Part shown: positions 27,957 through 37,900 of the stretch, piece by piece
Layout of the letters: the number at the start of each line of letters is the position of its first letter
Position numbering within the stretch: position 1 is the first letter of the stretch
DNA from: Trissonchulus latispiculum
Taxonomy: Eukaryota > Nematoda > Enoplea > Enoplida > Ironidae
Direction: 5' to 3'
Length of the DNA: 64,000 bases
NCBI GenBank assembly: GCA_030248195.1
Contig: JASAND010030839.1
Location: 62,001 to 126,000 of the forward strand
The notes under the pieces: generated by a model
Database searches by the model: none
The model's input: the letters and a program-made list of their open reading frames with translations, nothing else
What the model was told of the DNA's origin: nothing
Made by a program: the position numbers and the translations under genes

Positions 27957-28239
27957 CCTTAATAATTATACTGAGAAACGAACGACATGCTTAACTTACA
28001 CAAATCCTGTTTTTCAAGTAACATGCACTAAAACTGTCCATATAAGTGAAATCAAAACTTTACAACATAAAATTTCCATATAATTGAAAAAGTGACTGTT
28101 TCTCTGCATTCTGCATTATAAACCTTATATATTAGTTAAGATTTAATTATTAAACAGCAATGCCATTTTAAAATTAGTTTTTCTATTACATCAAATTAAA
28201 AGCTAACTAAAATATAAAACGGCTTGTAGGTGTAATGTG

Positions 28240-29380
28240 GGTAATAGCGTCCCCGCTATCACGCCCTTCCAAGTCCTTTCCCAAGTCCCACTTTCGCTGT
28301 TTTTCCTAAAAACTCCCCCAAAATCCCCCAAATTCCCCGTAAATATTGTATGTTTATAATTGTTGGGAAGTCCGATAATTATGTATTATTTTGTATGTAA
28401 AATCCCCCCTAAAATACTGTGCAGTGCTAACTTTATGTTCATCTTTTGAAAATTATTTAAAACCACCTATTTTTGAGGGTAAACTTAACATTGCACGTAT
28501 TTTCATTTCTGGTTGGCTTAGCGAAGATAGACCCTCTCGTTCCCAACGCATAACAAAATTCTCCTTGAAGGATTACATCACCCTTTACTCAGTTGGGAGT
28601 TTTGTCCAGTCACGGAGCGGTTGGTTTCTGAGATTGGGGCCCCACCCTTCGACACCCTACACCTAAAGAGTAAGCGTTTAGTTTTTGTTTTTTCCCTTTA
28701 AAACCTTTTCAACTTATATTTCCTAATTCCCTTTTTCAGTCCTAACCCCCTTTTAACTTATTTTTCATTCTACTCCTAATTCTCCCCCTCTCCTCTCCGT
28801 CCTAATTAGCGGGGTTGTCCCCGTTCCCTCCCCCTGGGTCTAACTTTACTAGCTAATCCCCCTCCCCCAGTTTTACTGCATTTTCCCATTTGTCCCTGTC
28901 GTTGCTGGTCCGCTCCCCACTGTTTATATTCCTTTTGTGTCCTTACTTACTTGTTGTGCGGGTAGCCCGCTTTAATTTGCCTGTCCTATCTGGGTATCGC
29001 CGGAAGGATTTCCCTGTCGTAACTTTGTCCTGTAATGTCCCATTAAAGCCGCCAGTTGTCTTTTGCCTTTTAACTTAATTACTATTGCTAAGCTTTAACT
29101 AGGTTCTGATCTCCTTTTTTATAGCTAGGTAGAGCTCTGGGATTAGCCCGGGGCTGATTTGTATCTGAGTTTAGTTTGCGTGCGTGTGTCCCTCTTCTGT
29201 CTGGCGCCCCGTTGGCGTCCCCCAAAAGTGTCTGTCCCCCCCTTGGCGAGGCAAGTCGGTGGAAAAGAGCCGCCTGGACTAAATATCTCCACCCGCAGTC
29301 GCTGGTCAGCGTTCTTGCGCACAGTTCCGCTTGTAAAATTTGGGGCGTGAGCTCAGTGGTTAAAATCCCTAGCTCCCCCA
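28240..29380 (+). repeat. Pyrimidine-rich repeat related to 45.8-46.34 kb
   Basis: Long C/T-rich stretches lead into a segment with GAGCCGCCTGGACTAAATATCTCC (about 29266-29290) that is matched by GAGCCGCCTGGAATAGATCTCC near 46262. Both end in a tRNA-like A-box phrase (GTGAGCTCAGTGGTTAAAAT at about 29346). The family is not identified; an LTR fragment or a large SINE are options. The ORFs are not convincing. Confidence 0.4.
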
Positions 29381-29852
29381 TAGTTTACATAGGGATCTGG
29401 TGGGGCCCCCAAAATTGGAAGAGAAAATTAATCCTTTAATTGCTCTTCTGCTGAGACGTTGGTCTGTATTAAGGAGAAGTGGAAAGGTCAAATGTAAAGG
29501 TCAGTAGTTTGGGGGCCCCATCAGATTCTCTTACTGCAAAATGAGTACAAAATATTGAAATTTCTAAAACAGTAGTTTAAAAGTTAGAGCAATGTTATAA
29601 AGTTTTACTATATTATAATAATTCCACAATTAAAAGTTAAAGTTTCTCTACAGTGTGAATCTCATTCAATGTGTAACTCTTAAACAAGATTGTGCTAAGT
29701 TACACAGTTTAATTTAAGCTTTAAGGGCATTACTGTTTTTAGGAATTAATTTAGTTTTAAGTTAAGAAAGTCAATTTTCTGAACATTTTTAATATGTACC
29801 GTTAGACTAGAACTCTATTCTAGTCCAGGCAACTTAAAACTTACTTATTTAA

Positions 29853-30266
29853 GGTGGGGGTCCATTTTTGGGTCATTTTTTTACTTTCTCCGATCTCACT
29901 GATTTTCACATATTTTATTATCCAAATGGTATATTTTAACAAGTTTTTAAAATTAAAGTCGTAACTCTTACGGTTGTCGACATTTTAGCGTTATTTTAAT
30001 GTATAATTTGTCCAGATTCATTAACATTTGTCTGGAGATTTTTTGGCGCACGCAAAAAAAGACAACTTTTTGAAATTCCTATGAACTCCTATGAAATTCC
30101 TTGAACCACACGAAATCTCAAATTTGAGGTGAAATTACTCAACAACCGTAAGAGTTACGACTTTAATTTTAAAAACTCGTTAAAATATACCAATTGGATA
30201 ATAAAATATGTGAAAATCAGCGAGATCGGAGAAAGTCGAAAAATGACTAAAAAATGGACCCCCCCC
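29853..30266. mobile_element. TTAA-flanked palindromic MITE
   Basis: Arms of about 170 bp (left 29853-30000, right 30120-30266) pair almost perfectly, beginning GGTGGGGGTCCATTTTT and ending in its complement. TTAA borders both ends (29849-29852, 30267-30270). It is nested within the 4-kb foldback element. Similar G-rich ends and TTAA occur at 2932-4132. Confidence 0.8.
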
Positions 30267-30966
30267 TTAATTAATCAAATAGTTTTTACTCTTTAAAATC
30301 AAATCTTTTGTACTTTTCCCCAGCTTTGCAGTTAGAGAATCTGATGGGGACCCCATACTACTGACCTTTACATTTGACCTTTCCACTTACCTTTGACCTT
30401 TTGTCCTTAATACAGACCAACGTCAAAGCAGGAGAGCAATTAAAGGATTAATTTTCTCTGCCAATTTTGGGGGCCCCACCAGATCCCTACAAGCCGTTTT
30501 ATATTTTAGTTAGCTTTTAATTTGATGTAATAGAAAAACTAATTTTAAAATGGCATTGCTGTTTAATAATTAAATCTTAACTAATATATAAGGTTTATAA
30601 TGCAGAATGCAGAGAAACAGTCACTTTTTCAATTATATGGAAATTTTATGCTGTAAAGTTTTGATTTTACTTATATGGACAGTTTTAGTGCATGTTACTT
30701 GAAAAACAGGATTTGTGTAAGTTAAGCATGTCGTTCGTTTCTCAGTATAATTATTAAAATGTCATTTTCATAAAGTCTGTTTAAGGTGCGGGGACAGATG
30801 TCACTTTTCTATTCATTTTACGGGGACAGTGGTTGAGGTCATTGTCTTTGACCTTACCCTTCTCAGTTCTCTATTGTCTCTGAGTTTTGACTTAAGTAGA
30901 AAAGGGCAATTACCGCACTGCAGGGGTTTCTGTCCCCGTAAAATGTACAACATTATGGATTTCTGA

Positions 30967-31328
30967 CTCAATATTGAACTTTTTTGGACTCAAAAACATG
31001 TTGGAAATCAAAAATTTTGAGACTAAGACCACTGTTTTATGTTGAAATTGCTTCATGGTTATGTCTTTTGGCATTAGAAACGAGTGAAAATGCGATTTTT
31101 GGCAAAAAATAGAAATCTATGTAGGGAGGCTTGGGTGTTTGGAGGGTCTCCAGAGGGGGCCCCGACAGCCAAAAGATTTTACTATTTTTCTGCAGAAAAA
31201 CTTATTTTCAACCGTTTCTAATACCAAAAAACATACAACCATGAAGCAATTAAAACATTAGACAGTGGTTTTAAACTAGCAAATTTGATTGCCAACATGT
31301 TTTCGAGTCCAAAACAATTGCAATATTA
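30967..31328. mobile_element. Palindromic foldback sequence
   Basis: The left arm (TTTGGACTCAAAAACATGTTGG..., through CTTCATGGTTATG) is repeated in inverse at 31200-31320 (CATACAACCATGAAG..., through CCAACATGTTTTCGAGTCCAAA). The centre has GGAGGGTCTCCAGAGGGGGCCCC. It directly abuts the 4-kb element. No TSD was found. Confidence 0.6.
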
Positions 31329-31329
31329 A

Positions 31330-33782
31330 GGCAGAAAGTACACCTGTGCACCGCTCCAGCGAATCTATAGAGGCCTGCAATTACGGACCCACAAAAAATG
31401 TTGGGAAGTGAGGACCCTCCTACCATTCTCTGCGTCACTCCTATACGTTACACTTCACCCCCCCCCCTCCCGCCCAACATTATTAGGGGACCAGAATCGC
31501 TCTCCTCAATAGTCTCGCTGGGGCGGGGGAGAGATTCCCCCAACATTATTTGTAGGTCCATGTAGCGGAGATTTGGGGCGCGGGACTATATATATTTTTA
31601 CTTGATTGTAAACTTGAAACCCCCCTTTTTCACAACTACCAACATAATTAATTAAAAATCTCTGCTGGCTGCCGATTTTTTCGTTTCGATATCCACAAAT
31701 CTCGACATTACAGCCTGCGAGTTTGAGCCCCTAGGTCCTCTCTATGCTTTCAGGGCATACCTTTAAGTGAGGGTACCCAAAAGTGACCTCAAAAACGTTC
31801 CTGGCCGAAGTTCGAATTTCGGCTGCTATTCACTAAGAGGAACCCTAGGCAACCCATATTGGCCATATGACATGTCCTGACTGTGCGCTATCGATACATA
31901 TATAGAAGTTCCCAGTCTGACCTCTGAGCCGTCCTGGGGTGGGTGATTTTTTTGTTAAATTTTTAACAAATAAAAAATCAATTTTATATTTTGTTACTGA
32001 AGCCGGAACAGCAGCTAGAGGAAAACTAACGCCACATTCGAGCTCAGCGACCTCGAAAATCCTTATACCCGTTGTTTTTCAGGTTGCCTATTACTTCTGG
32101 GAGCCCAACCTGGTAACCAGCCAGACGTGAACCGTCCGACCGTAAACGTGATTCCAGAAGTCAATATTAGCCAATAGTTAAGTAAAAACTAATGCCAGAT
32201 TTGAATTCTGCGCACCAGAAAACCCCCTAGGACATGTTTGTAGCCACTTCAGACTGTCCAGTTGGTAGCTGGAGGGTCGGGTAGGGTCCGGCAGGGGTCA
32301 CGTGACCATGGGTCATACCCCACCAACAAGCGAAGTCTTAAATTTCTCTGCTAAAATATCAGGAAATAAGTTATAATCACTCACAAACCTAAAAAAGCAA
32401 CGTTTTACCCTTTCAAACGGCATTTTAGAGCCACCAGTCCTCATACTGGACGCTGTCGGAGGCCATCAGTGACCACTAAGACTTTGTCAGGGTCAGTTGC
32501 CCTAATTGGGACACTAGGTTGGCGGTTTTGGGTTCTAAATACGTTATTTAGTGCGCTCTATCCAAAACTGATTAGAAAACGTTTCTAGCTGCTCTCTAGG
32601 ATCCGATCCACCTCTGATTATTTTTGTTAACGGGTAATTTTTTTGTTAAACCTTTAACAAAAAACTCACACATTTTCGTCTACTCCAACTTACTGGTAGG
32701 TCGTAGAGCAACGAAACCGGGTTGGTTTAAAGCTTAGCTATCCGTGGGTCTTCAAAGTAATCGATTTGATTAAGTTTTGCGAAAGTTCCAACCAAAAAAC
32801 CGAATGTTGATCTTTTTTGTTAAGCTTACTATATGGGTCGAGGATCATTCTTTGGATTTGGCTCAACAAACCTCAATGTCAATAATTCAGACAATCCGGC
32901 AAATGTGCGGTAACACGAAGTTTCGCAACGTTGTATTCAGTTTTCACGTAATGTTTTAGCTCAAACCAAGAAAAATGTCCCTCCGCAATAGTGCGAATTT
33001 TCATCCAGCCCAAAAACACTCAAATCCATTGGGTAGCTTTGAGAAATCGATGTTCAAAACAAAATAACCGCAGTTTTGCCAAAATTGTTTTTCGGCCAAA
33101 TCTCTAGCTTAAAGCAACGAATAGCCTTAAACTATCCCTCATCAGAATTGCAAATGGAATGAATTTTGAAACCAATGTTTTCTGATTCTGAAAACACTGC
33201 TGACGACAATGATACGTGACCTTTTCGGTTAAGGTCTATTAGACACCCCGCTACAGCTGCTCACAATGGTCAACTGGGTTGTCGTTTTTATTGCTACGAG
33301 CAAGGTTCAAGCGAATGAATAATGTCAAGATTTGATAAAATCCAGGAATACATACGAATAGTGATAAAATACACGACGCTGTCCAGTATATATAGTTCAT
33401 GCAACTGATGCCTAAATATCATATCGCAGTGGAGTTCCGACCTGGACAGAAACTCCGTTAAAGAAACCGAAAATCCCGAAAATCAGTCACTTGCCTCATG
33501 CTGTACCCAAACTCCTCAAAAATCCGATATGCCAGTTTCTAGAATGAATATGAGGAAAAAGTTGCCAATAAAGGCACGGCACCTTCTAGCTTTGAATTAA
33601 AAAATTGGTAAATGCACATTCAGTACATGTGTTGTACATTAGTATGGTTCCGTCTGTGGTCAAAGTTGGTGTGAAAGACAATGTTTTTACAGTTTTAGTA
33701 TAAACGGCACCACTGTCATGTATTCGGACGATTAACTTACGATTAACTTAACTTAATTCAAACTTAAGCTTGGTTCGATTGT
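31330..33782. other. Intergenic, nothing recognised
   Basis: Mixed DNA without credible ORFs. Two similar hairpins occur, TTTTTTTGTTAAATTTTTAACAAA at about 31949 and TTTTTTTGTTAAACCTTTAACAAA at about 32640, which may mark a diverged repeat. Confidence 0.5.
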
Positions 33783-33855
33783 GCCTGGGTGGCTCAATCG
33801 GTAGAGCGTTGGCCTAGATGGCCAAAGGTTGTGGGTTCGATCCCCACCTCAGGCC
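33783..33855 (+). tRNA. tRNA-like gene, anticodon AGA, complete cloverleaf without long variable arm
   Basis: All four stems pair: acceptor GCCTGGG/CTCAGGC (one G-T), D GCTC/GAGC, anticodon TTGGC/GCCAA, and T GTGGG/CCCAC with loop TTCGATC. Anticodon loop CTAGATG places AGA at 34-36. A TTTT run at 33859-33862 could end Pol III transcription. AGA would read serine codons, but serine tRNAs need a long variable arm; here it is 5 nt, and position 37 is T rather than a purine. It could be a tRNA with a changed anticodon, a recent pseudogene or a SINE head. Confidence 0.7.
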
Positions 33856-34644
33856 CGAATTTTCGGGTCGGAGGTGGTGTAGTGACAATCCTAGTTTCGT
33901 TTGTTCTTTCATTTACCTACTCTCTAAGATTTAATATTGGCGCATTCTGTTTAGACTTGTAAATGAACCATGAGTTTGACAATTAGATAACACATGTATT
34001 ATTAGGGACAAAATATTATACAACTCTTGAAATCACGGCAAGCTGTGGCTCAACTCTACTGGTAGTTGTTGTCTAATTTTTTGTTTCTTAGCGCAATTTC
34101 GCAGAACTGCCTTAAAAACCTATCCTTCGAAATAAGTTTAATAAGTTTCTTGAATACGCAATCCTTCTCAATAGATTTATCTAATCTGCATCTGCATCTT
34201 ATTTTTTCAGCAATTTAAGTTAAAATTTAGCAAGTGCCAATCCTGGAACTGTAAAATGTACATGAGCTGATTAACGAAAGCAAAGACCAAAAGCTTGGGA
34301 AAGTAGTATCACTGGGATTCTTGGTAGCGCTGCAAAAGACTCTCCTAAGCCTAAGTTCAGCTAGTTGCTCACTAAATGAGCTTCAAAAGATTTTCCTAAG
34401 CTATTTCCTAACTTTTCTAAAAAATTACCTAAATGTATTAGCAGCGCCAGCTAAGCAGAATCTTTTGAAATGGTTTTAGGAGGTCTCCTACCTCCCTCCT
34501 AGACAGCTCCCAGCCATCCACCTAAGTATCCTCCTAGGAGCATACTTAGGAGAATCTTTTTGCGTTCGGTGATTTTACTTGAAGTGCTTGATAGTGCTTA
34601 AAGCGCACCGTATGCATTCATTGGAATTATCTCACATATGATGT
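33856..34644. other. Downstream flank of gene B
   Basis: No gene seen. From about 34340 to 34560 there is a stretch rich in CTCCTAAG and CCTCCTAGGAG units on both strands, perhaps a decayed MITE. The 3' UTR of gene B (minus strand) should lie near 34.6 kb; I see no perfect AATAAA close to the stop. Confidence 0.4.
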
Positions 34645-34957
34645 TTACCAGAATTCCCGGTGGATACATACTGCATATGTTGCTAAATACTCAGGATCAA
34701 GTCTTCGACACAAACGTCTAACATACAAAGGTAACTTAAATCCGAACATTTTAAAGTCTTCGTAGTATGTCAAGAACAAATTGTTGACAAAGTCTAAGTT
34801 AGACTCGAGTTCTGTCTGAATTGTTTGTTGCAGAAACGTTTGAGCGGCATGTACAGAGGAATCATTTAGGAACGGTTTCTGTTCATCTGGACCCCATCCG
34901 GTGAAAATTAAATTTGCGGGCCATGATGCATTATGAAGAGCTTCACGTATTGTTGAT
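34645..34957 (-). CDS. Gene B exon 5: C-terminal domain and stop
   Basis: The acceptor TTTGTTTCAG ends at 34958. The exon encodes IREALHNASWPANLI, GWGPDEQKPF and YYEDFKMFGFKLP, ending at TAA 34647-34645. No ATG-started ORF covers it because it is an internal-frame terminal exon; it was found from its similarity to gene A exon 5. Confidence 0.92.
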
Positions 34958-37900
34958 CTGAAACAAATAACAAAGCAACTGGTAAATAGCGATCACTTTA
35001 GCTCTGCCAAGTGTTTGGATGCATATTTGACGACTTTGTAACTATAGTGAAGCGCTTCAAAGCCCAAGACGGGAGGCGTGAGACATCCTCGTACCCACGA
35101 AACTACAACCTAGGAGAGAGAAGGGATGCGGGAGGTTCAGCTTTTCACTCACCACTAAAAGTACAGAATTGGCCAGCCGGAGATCGAACCACGGCCCTTC
35201 TGATTCCAGGACTGAAGTGCTAACCCACTACACCACAAGGCTATCAGCTGAACTCCCATATCCGGTATCCATATTTCCTATGCCTGCTAACACTAACACT
35301 GCTGGACCCGCGAATCTCCTTCGCAGCGAGCGCGTGGGTCAAACATTTTGCTACTGTCTGCGCTGGGGTTTCAGATGTATAGGCCCAGTATAGCGCATGT
35401 GTGAACCGTGTAGATGGAATATTGGTTTGTCCTAATCTTTTCTTATTAAATTCATAAACCCGAAGCCACAGTTTGATGCCTCTGATGTTTACACTTGATT
35501 GTTCCGATAGCTGACAATTCAGAACACAAAAATCAACTCGTTGAATTAACAAAACTTTTATTTAATTTTAATTTTATTTAACTTTTAATTTAATTTGTCG
35601 AAAATGGCAAGTCATTTTCGATGTTACCTCTTAAACAGCAAGCATCAAACGAATTTGAATTTTACTTTAAGGTACTGGTTAGTAGTAAAGAGCCAGCAAA
35701 CTACGTAGATTTGGGGGGGGGAGGAGGGGAGGGAGTGGCACTGTGGTGCTGTGGTGCTGCGGCGCTAGGGGGTGGAGGAGGTAAAGTGACGCTGTAGCAC
35801 TGTGGTGCTGTGGCACTGTGGTGCAGTGGCGCTGTGGTGCTGCGGCGCTAGGGGGTGGAGGAGGTAAAGTGGCGCTGTGGCGCTGTGGTGCTGTGGCGCT
35901 GTGGTGCTGCGGCGCTGTAGCCGACCGGAACCATGGTCGACCCAAGCTTAAAATTGAAATTTAACCATTTTCTCTGGAAAAACTTTATATAGGGGGTTTT
36001 CAGGTCGTAGAATTCGAAAATGATATTAGTATTCTTCTGTTGCTTATGCACCGTGCTCTACGCGACCCTCGACCGGAACCATAGCTGACCCAAACTTAAA
36101 ATTGAAAATTGTCCATTTTCTCTGGAAAAACTTTATATAGGGGGTTATCAGGGTCATGGAATTCGAAAATGCTATTAGTTTTGTGTCATAGATAACCTCC
36201 GTGCGAGCCTTAATGGTTTTGTGGGTTGTAGAAACTGAGCATGACCTTAGATTTTAGCTCCTATGTAAACTATGATCAGCATTGTTGTGGCTACCACTAG
36301 TATACTATGAAGCGACTGCTCACAAGCCACTAAAATGACAAACTTGCAAGTGGAGAAACGGTGCACCTAAATATACTACATACACTAAAACCGATATTAT
36401 AAATATGTTACAGTTTTTAATAGAAAACACTTACTTTAAAATGGGCTACAAATTGTTTCTTCAACAAATTGGTATACCAATGGGAACAAATGCTGCCCCA
36501 ACTATAGCTAATCTAACCTTAAACTATTTTGAGCATAAATTTATAACCGACAAAGATAATTCACACCTGGCTGAGTTTCTTATCTACGTATATAGATACA
36601 TTGACAATATCACAACCATTAATGACCACAACGTCTTGGAAAGAAATCAAACTAAAATTTATAACCCAGATTTAGAACTAAATAGAGTTAATTCAAGTAA
36701 TAAAGAAGCTAATGTACTAGACTTAAACATAAGTATCTCTAATGAAACTTTCACTACTAAAATGTATGACAAAAGGGAAGATTTCGATTTTTGTACTTAC
36801 AAATTCCCTCCCGCAGACTCTAATATATCCAGTAAAATCATGAAAAATACAATAATCTGTCAATTGACACGAATCTGTGAAATAAATGACAAATTAATTC
36901 ATCTCAGAAAAAACTATAAAGATCTATTTGAAACTTGTCTGAATAGAGGACATTCAAAGAAGATGTTCTTACGCAGCTTAGACAAAACACTTAAACAGCA
37001 AACATGGATCAAAGAGAAATTCCAACTTACTGATGAAAATAACGTAAGAACACATTATTTACTAATTAATTAAGCATGTATGGTATTTATTTGACTTATT
37101 TCAAGATATATTACGCCTTGTGCGTACTACTTACCAGGCTTGCCTGGAAATACTCTCTACTTTACTCTTACCTGTCTCAGCAATGAGGTCAGGGTCTATG
37201 TTTTTTGTTTGCATGTAAACACTAAACAACACGTGTGAATGGGACCACAGGGCAGAAACGCTTTTCAATTCCTTTTCAATCAGGGGGCTCAAAACACCTA
37301 AAACTGCAACTAGTATGTCGGTACACCACTGACGACGCCCGCCGAATACTAGAATCAGTCTGGCAGAGTGGTCAGCGAGTGAATGCACCTAACCTGTATG
37401 ACTGTGTCTGTATCACATCGTAGGGGTTGATTCATATTTGTTATCTATAGTACCCTCAGTATTTTGGGTAGGTTGTTTATGCATGGTAATCGCTACCCCA
37501 AGGATGTTTTATGCACAGAATATATTATGTTTCTTATTGGCCTATGTATATGTTCTTATTGGTACCTATCGTTCTAAAATTTTCTCTTTGCAAGACTAAC
37601 ATTCTGCTACAAATTAACTGCCCAAACAGATGGCTATCTTTAATTGACAGCAACACTGTACAACAACAACAATAATGTGCAACAAAATAGTGTAACACGA
37701 TACATCAACAAAACTTTTCAATGATAACGGTGAACAACAAAATAGTATGCACTGTGCAACAATAATACTGTACAGCGAAACACTGTACAGCAAACTGTGC
37801 ATACAACAAAATTACTGTACAACCAAATTACTGTAGAATGCGAATACTCTACAGCAAACGATGCAATTCGAGCATGGAGTAAATCCACGAGTCAAATTAT

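Larger units (their letters stand above)
26887..30951. mobile_element. Compound 4-kb foldback element
   Basis: The outer arms (26887-27060 and about 30785-30951) are inverted copies, both containing GTACATTTTACGGGGACA and a TGTCCCCGTAAAATGAATAG inner edge. An exact 7-bp duplication, ATTATGG, borders the whole (26880-26886 and 30952-30958). A second inverted pair is 27958-28236 with 30488-30765. A GATCTGGTGGGGCCCC-type unit occurs at 27187-27420 and 29395-29640 (direct) and about 30310-30490 (inverted). Other elements are nested inside. No transposase is seen. Confidence 0.75.

Noticed and set aside
37329..37355. Hammerhead-ribozyme-like core CTGACGA...CGAA in the Penelope 3' UTR
   Set aside because: The required GAAA is GAAT, and stem II does not pair at its base (C opposite C) in either copy.
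37131..37423. ORFs on both strands repeated at 56221-56510 (for example LADHSARLILVFGG)
   Set aside because: Located in the 3' UTR of the two Penelope-like copies; conservation is explained by the element.
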